In this document: positions 1-7,596 of the stretch, in pieces | How the letters are laid out: every line of letters begins with the position of its first letter | Numbering within the stretch: the stretch's first letter is position 1 | Virus record (IMG/VR): IMGVR_UViG_3300006641_000055 | Span: 1 to 41,237 of that record | Source of the DNA: a virus | Length of the DNA stretch: 41,237 nt | Strand: one strand, 5' to 3' | The notes under the pieces: model-generated | Database searches by the model: none | Seen by the model: only the letters and a program-made list of their open reading frames with translations | Told to the model about the DNA's origin: nothing | Translations under genes and position numbers: made by a program

Positions 1-1
1 T

Positions 2-652
2 CGCGGGTATCGGTGGCGGCACCCCGTTCACGAAGTGATCACACCAGTCATCCCAGAGCATCAGGCGTGGGTCGACTTGCAGATCCATCACCACCCTGAT
101 CACTCCAAGAGTCGCAGTCAATACTTTCCGCTGCTGGAAACGGCTCGAGCCGAGGCGATGCATGACGATCGCACAGCGTTCTACTATGCGCGAGAACTGT
201 TCTTCCATCAGCGGTTGGACGAGGCGGCGGCAGAGTTTGAGCGTCATCTCGCCTTGCCAACTGCCGTCTGGAAACCCGAACGTGCTGCCAGCATGCGCTA
301 CATCGCCAAGTGTGGTGTCGAGCCGGAACGATGGTTCACGCTTGCAACACTCGAAGCACCTGATCGACGTGAACCGTGGGTCGATCTCGCACTGTGGGCG
401 TACCGGCAACAGGACTGGACACTTGTGATCCGCTGCTGTGAACGGGCTCTCACGATCGTCGAGCAACCACTTGAGTATCTGTGCGAGCCGGAAGCGTGGG
501 GGCACACTCCTCACGATCTGCTTGCAGTGGCTTACTACAACACGGGCAACATGACCAAGGCTCTCGATCACGCACAACAAGCGGTCGACCTGTCACCCGA
601 CGACGATCGCCTCACCAACAACCTGTCGCTGATCAGAACAGCAAGCGAGTAA
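2..652 (+). CDS. Glycosyltransferase with TPR tail, C-terminal part (cut by window edge)
   Basis: The frame is open from base 2, so the gene starts outside the window; the GTG at 35 is probably internal. The visible residues begin GYRWRHPVHE and continue with HHPDHSKSRSQYFPLLE, the pattern that follows the catalytic domain in phage and bacterial family-2 glycosyltransferases carrying TPR repeats. Helical TPR-like repeats follow (FYYARELFFHQRLDEAAAEF; AVAYYNTGNMTKALDHAQQA). Such enzymes are often found near phage structural genes and may glycosylate a virion or host surface component. The catalytic DXD region is not visible, so activity is inferred from the C-terminal half only. The stop codon TAA also supplies the first bases of a -10-like hexamer for the next gene. 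Confidence 0.7.
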   Translation, partial: RGYRWRHPVHEVITPVIPEHQAWVDLQIHHHPDHSKSRSQYFPLLETARAEAMHDDRTAFYYARELFFHQRLDEAAAEFERHLALPTAVWKPERAASMRYIAKCGVEPERWFTLATLEAPDRREPWVDLALWAYRQQDWTLVIRCCERALTIVEQPLEYLCEPEAWGHTPHDLLAVAYYNTGNMTKALDHAQQAVDLSPDDDRLTNNLSLIRTASE

Positions 653-655
653 GAT
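650..655 (+). promoter_or_regulatory. -10-like hexamer TAAGAT for leaderless gene at 662
   Basis: TAAGAT ends six bases before the GTG at 662, with no Shine-Dalgarno between them. Its first three bases are the stop codon of the previous gene. No -35 is evident. It belongs to a recurring pattern in this window. Confidence 0.4.
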
Positions 656-661
656 CGAGCC

Positions 662-934
662 GTGCCCGAGTTCGCCGCAGAACCCCAGATCGCTATCGCC
701 GTCCTGTTTGAGCGACTCGGTCATGTGATGGAGAAAGTGGACAACCTTTCCGCGAAACTGGACGCACAAGACAAGAAACGAACGCAAGCCCTCGAGGAAC
801 TTGAACGTCGAGTCGAGGCGATCGAGTCGAGTATGACGGGAGCCAAGTGGTTTCTCGCCGGCGTTGCTTGCGCTGGCGGTGCAGTTGGTGGCGGTATCGC
901 TGCCGGGCTTGCACGTGTCATCGGTGTCGCCTAA
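662..934 (+). CDS. Small coiled-coil protein with C-terminal membrane segment
   Basis: This 90-residue protein has a charged heptad-like middle (about residues 20-58, MEKVDNLSAKLDAQDKKRT and following) and a Gly/Ala-rich hydrophobic C-terminal segment (about 63-88, WFLAGVACAGGAVGGGIAAG) that reads as one transmembrane helix. The GTG start is chosen because a TAAGAT hexamer lies six bases upstream. It sits between the glycosyltransferase and tail-completion genes. Coiled coil plus one membrane helix is compatible with a holin or accessory membrane protein, but nothing specific identifies it. Confidence 0.6.
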   Translation: MPEFAAEPQIAIAVLFERLGHVMEKVDNLSAKLDAQDKKRTQALEELERRVEAIESSMTGAKWFLAGVACAGGAVGGGIAAGLARVIGVA

Positions 935-1368
935 TGGCCTACCTTGTCCTCGATCAACAGGCTCTCAACGACCTTCTCAGGGGACCGCAGGGGCCGGTCG
1001 CGCAAGACATCATGGTGCGCACCAACCGTGTCCTCAACACGGCACGCCGGCTCTGCCCTGTTGACGAAGGCACTTTGCGATCGTCACTCGCCAGAGAGAT
1101 GCGAACTGAGAACAACGAGATCGTGGGACGTGTCGGATCGAATCTGAAGTATGCGCTGTTCGTGCACGAAGGAACCGGGGTCTACGTCGGGCGAGGCCCG
1201 ATCACACCGAAGCGTGCACGAGTCCTCAGATGGCCCGTCAAGAACAACTCTGGCGCAGGCAGGCGACGCTACAAGAACGGGCAGACCGCCCAATACGCTT
1301 ACGCAAAGAGAGTGAAAGGCATGCCGGGTCGGCCCTTTCTGCGAAACGCGCTCGATGCTGGACGCTGA
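934..1368 (+). CDS. HK97 gp10-like tail completion/minor tail protein
   Basis: This 144-residue protein starts at the ATG overlapping the preceding TAA by one base. The pattern CPVDEGTLRSSL, then VGSNLKYALFVHEGTG, then a C-terminal MPGRPFLRNAL is characteristic of the HK97-gp10-like family, which finishes the tail or joins it to the head. Its place just before the chaperone and tape measure genes fits. The major tail protein normally found next to it is not visible in this window and may lie beyond the left edge. Confidence 0.8.
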   Translation: MAYLVLDQQALNDLLRGPQGPVAQDIMVRTNRVLNTARRLCPVDEGTLRSSLAREMRTENNEIVGRVGSNLKYALFVHEGTGVYVGRGPITPKRARVLRWPVKNNSGAGRRRYKNGQTAQYAYAKRVKGMPGRPFLRNALDAGR

Positions 1369-1376
1369 CTTGAGTC

Positions 1377-1387
1377 GGTGATAGAGT
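1377..1387 (+). promoter_or_regulatory. Extended -10-like element GGTGATAGAGT
   Basis: TAGAGT preceded by TGA (extended -10 form) ends seven bases before the ATG at 1395. The same 11-base motif, with one or two changes, recurs at 27251-27261 and 40851-40861, each time in a gap before a gene. Confidence 0.4.
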
Positions 1388-1394
1388 GACGTGC

Positions 1395-1760
1395 ATGACA
1401 CGTCAAAGAGCGTTCCAGACTGCTGCGGCACGTCGGCGCGCTAACCCGATCGAGTGGGTGATCGACGACGTGACAGTACGCCTCCGCGCCACTGTCGAAC
1501 TCGTCGAACTCGCCGCCCTAGTTGAAGTTCTGCAAGCCCCGCTAGAGGAAGGCAAGAGCGAGATCATCGCCGCAGACGAGAAGCGTCTTGTGCTGCTCGA
1601 CCTCGTGCGCACGTTCCTCGAGCCCGGCGCGATCGAGCACTTCAACAAAGTCGCCAACGACCTCGACTTCACGATCCTCTCCGAAATGACACAGGAGTTG
1701 ATTCTCGAATACACGGGGCAGGCAAACCCTACGCCGGCACCGTCGTCCTTGGATGGATAG
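1395..1760 (+). CDS. Tail assembly chaperone, short form (gpG-like)
   Basis: This 121-residue acidic helical protein lies immediately before the tape measure gene and is followed by an overlapping -1-frame extension, the standard arrangement of siphovirus tail assembly chaperones (lambda G and GT). It contains the typical EWVIDDVTVRLRATVELVELA segment. The start could be the GTG at 1386, but the ATG at 1395 is preferred because the TAGAGT hexamer then ends seven bases upstream. The chaperone is thought to coat the tape measure and recruit tail tube subunits. Confidence 0.8.
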   Translation: MTRQRAFQTAAARRRANPIEWVIDDVTVRLRATVELVELAALVEVLQAPLEEGKSEIIAADEKRLVLLDLVRTFLEPGAIEHFNKVANDLDFTILSEMTQELILEYTGQANPTPAPSSLDG

Positions 1761-2014
1761 TCCACAACTGGCAGCAGTTTGACGGCTGGTGCGCAAGTCG
1801 CGGAGTTGACCCGATCACACTCCCACCCGACCGTGCTTGCAACATGTATCTCTGGGCGATCAGAGAGAACGCAGGAGAGAAACAGTTGGAGGAGATCGAC
1901 CGTGCCCTCGAACCACCACGATCGTTCAGGCATGCCGGCGCACCCTCATGGTACGGTTCCGATGAAGATGCGTGGGCAGAGTTCTCTGCTCAGGTCACAC
2001 GCGCACGTCGTTAG
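1395..2014 (+). CDS. Tail assembly chaperone, -1 frameshift extended form (gpGT-like)
   Basis: Reading in the -1 frame past about base 1728 gives GTVVLGWIVHNWQQFDGWCA, then LPPDRACNMYLWAIREN, ending SAQVTRARR at the TAG in 2012-2014. The Trp-rich segment followed by a Pro-Asp-Arg motif is typical of the T part of chaperones. No good start codon begins this frame, so it is expected to be made by ribosomal slippage. Candidate slip sites are the GGGG run at 1715-1718 and G-GCA-AAC at 1721-1727. The exact site is not settled. Confidence 0.7.
1715..1727 (+). promoter_or_regulatory. Candidate -1 ribosomal frameshift site
   Basis: The zero-frame codons here are GGG CAG GCA AAC. The GGGG run at 1715-1718 allows single-codon slippage, and AAC can re-pair as AAA in the -1 frame. 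The zero frame ends 33 bases later at 1758-1760. Confidence 0.4.
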
Positions 2015-2016
2015 CG

Positions 2017-2022
2017 TAGGAT
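2017..2022 (+). promoter_or_regulatory. -10-like hexamer TAGGAT for the tape measure gene
   Basis: TAGGAT ends six bases before the GTG at 2029 and three bases after the chaperone stop. AGGA inside it could alternatively act as a weak Shine-Dalgarno. Confidence 0.4.
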
Positions 2023-2028
2023 AGGGCC

Positions 2029-4329
2029 GTGGCAAACGGGAATCTGGGCGAGGCCTATGTTGAGGTAAAGGCCAAGACAGACGGCGTAGCGAAAGAGATC
2101 AAAGACGGCGTGACCAAGCCTCTTGAGGAGGCGCAGGACGCTGCTGACGGTGTGGGCAAGAGGATCGACGGCGGGTTCAAGGCTGCCGGAAGTGCTGTCA
2201 CCGGGTTTGCACAGAAGGCGGCGATACCAGCAACGATCGCTCTCGGAGGGATCACGTTCGGGTTGAAGAAGGCGGCGATGGCTGCTTCCGACCTCAACGA
2301 AGAAACATCGAAGTCAGAACAGATCTTCGGTAGCAGTGCGAAGCAGGTGCAGGACTTCGCCAAGACTGCTGCCGACTCGATCGGACAGTCGCAAACACAG
2401 GCTCTTGCTGCTGCCTCGACGTTCGGCATCTTCGGCAACGCTGCCGGCCTCGGCGGGCAAGAGTTGGCAGGGTTCTCACAGAAGTTCACCGTCCTCGCGT
2501 CCGATCTTGCCTCCTTCAACAACACGTCTCCCGAGGAAGCGATCACGGCTATCGGGGCCGCACTTCGAGGCGAGTCAGAACCGATCCGTCGGTACGGCGT
2601 TCTGCTGAACGATGCCGGCCTGAAGCAGCAAGCCCTGAAGATGGGGCTGATCGACACGACGACCCAAGCCCTTACACCGCAACAGCGTGTCCTTGCAGCG
2701 ACCGAGTTGATCTTCCAGCAAACACAGAAAGCGCAAGGCGACTTTGCTCGTACTGCTGACGGGGCCGCGAACAGTCAACGCACCCTCAACGCACAGATGA
2801 CCGACGCTGCGACGAAGATCGGACAGTCGTTGCAACCGGCGCTGCGCGGAATCCTCAACCTGTTCACAAACCTTGCGACGTTCATCTCGAACAACACGAC
2901 ACTCGTGCTCGTCCTGACTGGTGTGATCGGCGGGCTTGCCGGCGCGATCGTCGGAATCAACCTTGCAGTGAAGATCTGGAAAGCGACGACTGAGGCGGCT
3001 GCTGTCGCGCAGAAGGTCTGGAACGCTGCGATGGAGGCGAACCCGATCGGGTTGATCGTCACAGCAGTCGTGTTGCTCGGTGTCGTACTTGTAGCGGCCT
3101 ACAAGAAGTTCGACGGTTTCCGTATCGTCGTCAACACGGTGATCAACGCTGTCATCGGGTATTTCGAGTTCATGGTCAACGCATGGATCAAGGCGATCAA
3201 CACTTTCACCGCCGGCATCAACAAGTTCACCGGCCTGTTCAAGTATGTCGGCATCAACATCGGAAAGATCGGAGAGATCGGAGAGGTGTCGTTCGGGCGG
3301 CTCGACACGTCAGTCAAGAAAGCGACTGGCAGCGCAGCCGACTTCAGAAAGGCCGAAGAAGCCGACAAAGCAGCGATCGAAGGCGCAGGTAATGCCGCAA
3401 CTACGACTGCCGGGGCGATGGACGATCTCGGTGGTAAGACGAAAGGGGCCGGCGACGCAGCAGACGCGGCAGCGAAGAAGATCAAGGATCTGCGCGACTC
3501 GTTCGGCAAAGGTTTCGAGGACACGTTGAAGCGTGCGGGCGACATGTTGCGTGCAGCGAAGGACGAGTTCTCAAAGTTTGCGGAATCGGTCAGCGATGCG
3601 ATCACAAAGTCGTTCTCGTTCTCGGAGGCGTATGACTCAGGCAAGGAGACAGGCAAAGGCTTCTTGACTGCCCTGAATGAACAGGCGGTGAAGGTCAAGA
3701 CGTTCGGTGAACTTGTCAACCGTCTGCTCGCTGCTGGCTTGTCACAGGACGCACTGCAACAGGTTCTTGCCGCCGGTGTTGACACGGGATCAGCGATCGC
3801 ACGTGAACTGCTCGCCTCGACAGACAACATCCTCAAAGCAAATACTCTCGCTGCTGATGTTGCCGCTATCGGAAGTCAAGTAGGCCTCAGTTCTGCTATC
3901 ACGTTCAAGCAAGCGGGTGTCGATGCAGGCACCGCCTTGGTCGCCGGCATCAACGAAACGATCAACAAATACAAAGTGAAACTCAAGTCGAAGAAACTGA
4001 GCGCCAAGCAGTTGAAGAAACTGCAAGAACAGTTCGCTGTCGATGTCGAGTTTGCGTTCTCAAACGTCCCGGCGATGGCATCGGGCGGTGTTGTCGGTTC
4101 TCCGTCGATGGCTTTGATCGGTGAGGCAGGCGCAGAAGCGGTGATCCCGATCACACGTCCCGCCCGTGCTCTCGACATCATGGAGCAAACAGGCCTCGCG
4201 GCTCTGGCTCGAGCCAACGGAGGTGCGATCGTGTCGATCGGTGCCGCGACGTTCATCGAACCGACAGATGCCGATCTGCTTGCGCAGAAGGTGCTTGCCG
4301 CAGAGAAGATTAGGACGTTCAACGCATGA
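2029..4329 (+). CDS. Tail tape measure protein
   Basis: This 766-residue protein is the longest tail gene, preceded by the frameshifting chaperone and followed by the distal tail protein. It has an Ala/Lys-rich helical N-terminus, a segment typical of tape measures (LNEETSKSEQIFG, then FGIFGNAAGL, then LSQKF-like and TQALTPQQRVLAATELI), hydrophobic stretches at about residues 290-315 and 338-358, and a C-terminal MASGGVVGSPSMALIGEAGA motif seen in many tape measures. Length predicts a tail of roughly 110-120 nm by the usual 1.5 angstrom per residue rule. The GTG start agrees with the upstream hexamer. Confidence 0.93.
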   Translation: MANGNLGEAYVEVKAKTDGVAKEIKDGVTKPLEEAQDAADGVGKRIDGGFKAAGSAVTGFAQKAAIPATIALGGITFGLKKAAMAASDLNEETSKSEQIFGSSAKQVQDFAKTAADSIGQSQTQALAAASTFGIFGNAAGLGGQELAGFSQKFTVLASDLASFNNTSPEEAITAIGAALRGESEPIRRYGVLLNDAGLKQQALKMGLIDTTTQALTPQQRVLAATELIFQQTQKAQGDFARTADGAANSQRTLNAQMTDAATKIGQSLQPALRGILNLFTNLATFISNNTTLVLVLTGVIGGLAGAIVGINLAVKIWKATTEAAAVAQKVWNAAMEANPIGLIVTAVVLLGVVLVAAYKKFDGFRIVVNTVINAVIGYFEFMVNAWIKAINTFTAGINKFTGLFKYVGINIGKIGEIGEVSFGRLDTSVKKATGSAADFRKAEEADKAAIEGAGNAATTTAGAMDDLGGKTKGAGDAADAAAKKIKDLRDSFGKGFEDTLKRAGDMLRAAKDEFSKFAESVSDAITKSFSFSEAYDSGKETGKGFLTALNEQAVKVKTFGELVNRLLAAGLSQDALQQVLAAGVDTGSAIARELLASTDNILKANTLAADVAAIGSQVGLSSAITFKQAGVDAGTALVAGINETINKYKVKLKSKKLSAKQLKKLQEQFAVDVEFAFSNVPAMASGGVVGSPSMALIGEAGAEAVIPITRPARALDIMEQTGLAALARANGGAIVSIGAATFIEPTDADLLAQKVLAAEKIRTFNA

Positions 4330-5204
4330 TCTACGTGAAAGAGGCGACGCTCGGAGAACTCGACTTCAACTCGATCACGGGTGTGATCCCGGTCGACTTC
4401 ACGATCGGGTGGCCGACAGTGCGCGAAGTCATCAACCCTCGCGCCTTGACTGACGGCGTGATCGACACGACAACCTACTTGGGGCAACGTGCTGTGACGT
4501 TGACGATCCGCTACAACCAGAAAGTCATGCCGACACAGGACTTGCTTGACTTGGTCACACCGTACATGTCGCCTCGTGTCCGGCCCCAGATCATCTGGAC
4601 GGTGCAGAACCCGACTGACGTGTGCCCGGCCTACGACGTGCGCCCGACCGACTACCGATCACTCGTTGTGCGCGGAGCCGACGCACCACTCGTCGTTGAC
4701 GGCCCCCGATACCTTTCGATGGTGTTGCAGTGGGTCGCGCAAGACAGTTTCACGTCGGCACTTGACCAAGTGTGCGGTGTTGCACGAGCCACAGGCTCCG
4801 AGGAGTTCGGTCGTCAGTACGACCTGATCTTCGATCGCGACTACCCATCCTCACCTGTGTACGGTGTCACGAACCTGACCGCTGCCGGCAACGCACCGAC
4901 CGACTGGACAGCAACGATCACGTCCGAGATCACCGACCCGCAGTTCGCGATCAACTCTGTCCTCGTGACGTTCACAGGACTGACACTGCTGTCTGGGCAG
5001 ACGATCATTATCGACACGCAAGAGCGCACGATGTTGCGCAACGGCGACCCGACTGACTCGGTGTACGGCTACACCAACTTTGCTGACTGGTCGTGGGACG
5101 ATCTGCGCATGGTGCCCGGCAACAACACACTCATCTTCGGTGGTGACGGCGCGGTTGGTGATCCCGCGATGACGGTCTGCTGGTATGACAAGTGGTTCAG
5201 TTAG
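4326..5204 (+). CDS. Distal tail protein (Dit-like)
   Basis: The 292-residue product overlaps the tape measure by ATGA, indicating translational coupling. The second gene after the tape measure position, the opening beta-rich part (VTLTIRYNQ) and the C-terminal beta-rich domain (INSVLVTFTGLTLLSGQTIIIDTQERTML) match the siphovirus distal tail family, which forms the hexameric ring at the tail tip. Assignment rests on order and fold-like pattern rather than on a catalytic motif. Confidence 0.75.
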   Translation: MIYVKEATLGELDFNSITGVIPVDFTIGWPTVREVINPRALTDGVIDTTTYLGQRAVTLTIRYNQKVMPTQDLLDLVTPYMSPRVRPQIIWTVQNPTDVCPAYDVRPTDYRSLVVRGADAPLVVDGPRYLSMVLQWVAQDSFTSALDQVCGVARATGSEEFGRQYDLIFDRDYPSSPVYGVTNLTAAGNAPTDWTATITSEITDPQFAINSVLVTFTGLTLLSGQTIIIDTQERTMLRNGDPTDSVYGYTNFADWSWDDLRMVPGNNTLIFGGDGAVGDPAMTVCWYDKWFS

Positions 5205-5207
5205 GCG

Positions 5208-6281
5208 ATGAGTGGTTTCCCGTATCAGATAGCGATCGGAGCGTCATCGGGCATGACACCCGAGCAGGTCGTGACTGTGTTCAACGACTGGCGGCTCGAC
5301 AAGAATCTTGATGACGGGTGCTCATTGTCGATCTCGATGCCCGGCAACTCTCTGCCCGGCGTGTTGATGAGCGAACTCGACACGGACGTGTGGATGTATC
5401 TCGATGGGACGTTGATCGAACGGTTGAGGATCGTCGCGATCGAACAGACGTGGGGGCCGCATGGCGAGAACTCGTTGAGTGTCACAGCAGCCTGCTATCG
5501 CCGTCTACTTGCAGGCCGGCACACGATGAACTCGCTGGTGATCGGGCCGTCGACGTTGGGGGCTATCGCACAGCAGTTGATCGTGCACACGCAAACACAG
5601 ACGAACGGAAACCTCCAGATCACTTACGGGACGAACACGACAACAGAGACAACTCAACGCGACTATGTGCCCGGCTCGAACATTCTGGAACTGATCACAA
5701 ACCTTGCTGCGACAGGCATCGGAATGGCGTGGTCGATCGACGAGAATCTTGTCTACTCAGCGAAGAACGCCAACGACTTCACAACAGCCCCTCAACCCGT
5801 CGAACTCGGCAACAACGCTCTCTCGCTCACTAAACCGTCGGGTGCGCAACAGTTCGCGAACGTCGTGATCGCAACCGGCGACACAAGCCAGACAACCGCC
5901 TACCAAGCGACCTCACCGACGTTGCCTACCGATACGCGAGGGCGATGGGAGCGGTACGCCTCGTTCCCGTCTGAAACTGTGCAAGGAAACGTGAACAGTC
6001 AGGCAGAAGGTCTGTTGCGTGACACGTTGAGCCCTCAGATCCAGTATCGGTTCGAGTTGGAGCGTGGACGATACTTGACCGACTCGAACTATGATCTCGG
6101 ACAGTTCATCACGATCGTCGAACCGCCACAGACAGTGCCCTCTGCCTCGAACTCGTCGATCCCGTTGCTGACGATCCCGGGCACGGCTGTCACGGCACAG
6201 GTCACGGCACAGACGTTGACTGTGACCGCCGCCGGCGACTTGACGATCGTGATGACCGCAGTAAGGACCTACCCAGAATGA
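5208..6281 (+). CDS. Tail hub / tail-associated protein (Tal-like)
   Basis: This 357-residue protein follows the distal tail protein with a three-base gap. The N-terminal part resembles baseplate hub proteins (SMPGNSLPGVLMSELDTDVWMY, then DGTLIERLRIVAIEQTWG, then NSLSVTAACYRRLLAGR), and a middle part (LVYSAKNANDFTTAP) continues the hub-like pattern. In siphoviruses this gene makes the trimer closing the tail tube and carrying fibres. No peptidase motif is visible, so no lytic role is proposed. Confidence 0.65.
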   Translation: MSGFPYQIAIGASSGMTPEQVVTVFNDWRLDKNLDDGCSLSISMPGNSLPGVLMSELDTDVWMYLDGTLIERLRIVAIEQTWGPHGENSLSVTAACYRRLLAGRHTMNSLVIGPSTLGAIAQQLIVHTQTQTNGNLQITYGTNTTTETTQRDYVPGSNILELITNLAATGIGMAWSIDENLVYSAKNANDFTTAPQPVELGNNALSLTKPSGAQQFANVVIATGDTSQTTAYQATSPTLPTDTRGRWERYASFPSETVQGNVNSQAEGLLRDTLSPQIQYRFELERGRYLTDSNYDLGQFITIVEPPQTVPSASNSSIPLLTIPGTAVTAQVTAQTLTVTAAGDLTIVMTAVRTYPE

Positions 6282-7264
6282 CACGCCCTCGCTCTACAAC
6301 CTCCGCACTTGACGACCTCGGCGCAACGATCGCCGGCATCAAGTCACGTCTCGCAGCGATGGAAGTCGTCGCGCACACGCCCTGCTCAGGCACAACGGGC
6401 CCCACAGGCCCGACCGGGCCGACAGGATCAACAGGCCCCACAGGTCCGACCGGCCCGTCGGGTCTGATCATTTGCACGTCAACAACTCGTCCCGGCTCGC
6501 CCGTCGAGGGCACCATGATCTACGAAACTGACACCGATCGCGTGATGATCTACAGCGGGACTGCGTGGGTAGGGATCACAACAGAGACGCTGACCGCGAA
6601 AGGCGACATCGTTGTCGGGCCCGGCGAGGCACGCATGTATGCAACCGCGGCAGACAACTTCAACCTGCGCACTAAGTCGAACTCGCCCAACCCGAACTTC
6701 TCTCTCGGGACACAGAACGGGTCCGGCACAGACGTGAACGTCCCGGTGTATTGGGAGAGCGACACGCTGCGTTTGCGCGGGTCGGGCACGTCGACATCGA
6801 GTGGCATCTACATCGACTCTGCTAACGTCCCACGGTACGCCTCTGCCCCGAACGTCTACGGATGGCACGCTGCAAACCAGCAACTCGGAACCGAGATGGT
6901 GATCGGAGCCTACGCACGCAACGGAGCCGGATTCGGTGGCGGCGCGTGGACATGGCTCGACATGGGATCAGTCACCGTGACGATCCCGACAGGCACTACC
7001 GTCATAGAAATGGTGTATGGCACGTCATTCTTCACGACGAGTGGTGGTGGGTTTCTGATCGGTATGTATTACACGGGCACAGGTGCGAGCACTCAGTTTC
7101 AGTGGTTCACGAACGAGGCCTACTCTCACAAGATCGTTGCCGGCACGATGGGCCTCGGTGTGTCGGCGGGGGTGGGCGATGTCGGCCTCCGTATCTACGG
7201 TCAAGGGATCACGATCCAGAGCGACAGTAATGACTCCTGCTATTTCACGGTGCACACGGTCTGA
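6278..7264 (+). CDS. Collagen-like tail fibre protein
   Basis: The 328-residue product overlaps the previous gene by ATGA. It has a short coiled coil (ALDDLGATIAGIKSRLAAME), then collagen-type Gly-X-Y repeats at about residues 40-65 (GPTGPTGPTG and so on, with the repeats mostly GPT), then a segment common after phage collagen repeats (STTRPGSPVEGTMIYETDTD) and a beta-rich C-terminal domain. The Gly-X-Y segment should form a trimeric stalk displaying the C-terminal head, probably a receptor-binding or capsule-facing domain. Confidence 0.8.
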   Translation: MTRPRSTTSALDDLGATIAGIKSRLAAMEVVAHTPCSGTTGPTGPTGPTGSTGPTGPTGPSGLIICTSTTRPGSPVEGTMIYETDTDRVMIYSGTAWVGITTETLTAKGDIVVGPGEARMYATAADNFNLRTKSNSPNPNFSLGTQNGSGTDVNVPVYWESDTLRLRGSGTSTSSGIYIDSANVPRYASAPNVYGWHAANQQLGTEMVIGAYARNGAGFGGGAWTWLDMGSVTVTIPTGTTVIEMVYGTSFFTTSGGGFLIGMYYTGTGASTQFQWFTNEAYSHKIVAGTMGLGVSAGVGDVGLRIYGQGITIQSDSNDSCYFTVHTV

Positions 7265-7587
7265 TGTCGTACTGGAACTACATTCCACAGATCCTTGATC
7301 CCACAGGACTGCTGCCTGTCGGCGTGCAGTTGAACGCTAACGGAGAAGTGACCTATGACTCGCTCATCTGGGGATCAGAGGAAGTCCCGAAACCGACTGA
7401 GGACGAGTTTGCCAAGGCGGTCGCGATCGCAAAGACCTTGACCTACCGGGATGATCGACGCAACGCCTACCCGCCTGTCATCGAGCAACTCGACATGATC
7501 TTCCACGACATCGACGAGTGGCGTGCCCGCATCCAAGCCGTCAAGGACCAGTTTCCCAAGCCAGTCAACGACGCAGAAGTAGAGTAG
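7264..7587 (+). CDS. Tail fibre accessory protein (unknown family)
   Basis: This 107-residue protein starts one base inside the preceding stop. Its C-terminal half (RRNAYPPVIEQLDMIFHDIDEW) matches a pattern that recurs in proteins beside tail fibres in many phages: Arg-x-x-Ala-Tyr-Pro, then Glu-Gln-Leu-Asp-Met and His-Asp. A fibre assembly or connector role is inferred from position. Its stop codon TAG forms the start of the -10-like hexamer for the next gene. Confidence 0.6.
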   Translation: MSYWNYIPQILDPTGLLPVGVQLNANGEVTYDSLIWGSEEVPKPTEDEFAKAVAIAKTLTYRDDRRNAYPPVIEQLDMIFHDIDEWRARIQAVKDQFPKPVNDAEVE

Positions 7588-7590
7588 GAT
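7585..7590 (+). promoter_or_regulatory. -10-like hexamer TAGGAT for gene at 7597
   Basis: TAGGAT overlaps the preceding TAG stop and ends six bases before the ATG at 7597. The internal AGGA could instead be a weak Shine-Dalgarno. Confidence 0.4.
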
Positions 7591-7596
7591 CACGGT

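Noticed and set aside
1779-2024. Plus-strand frame after the chaperone
   Set aside because: Not in the -1 frame that carries the conserved T sequence; no Shine-Dalgarno or motif.
3099-3836. 245-residue open frame on the minus strand
   Set aside because: Shadow of the tape measure gene; low-complexity Ser/Ala sequence typical of antisense GC-rich frames.
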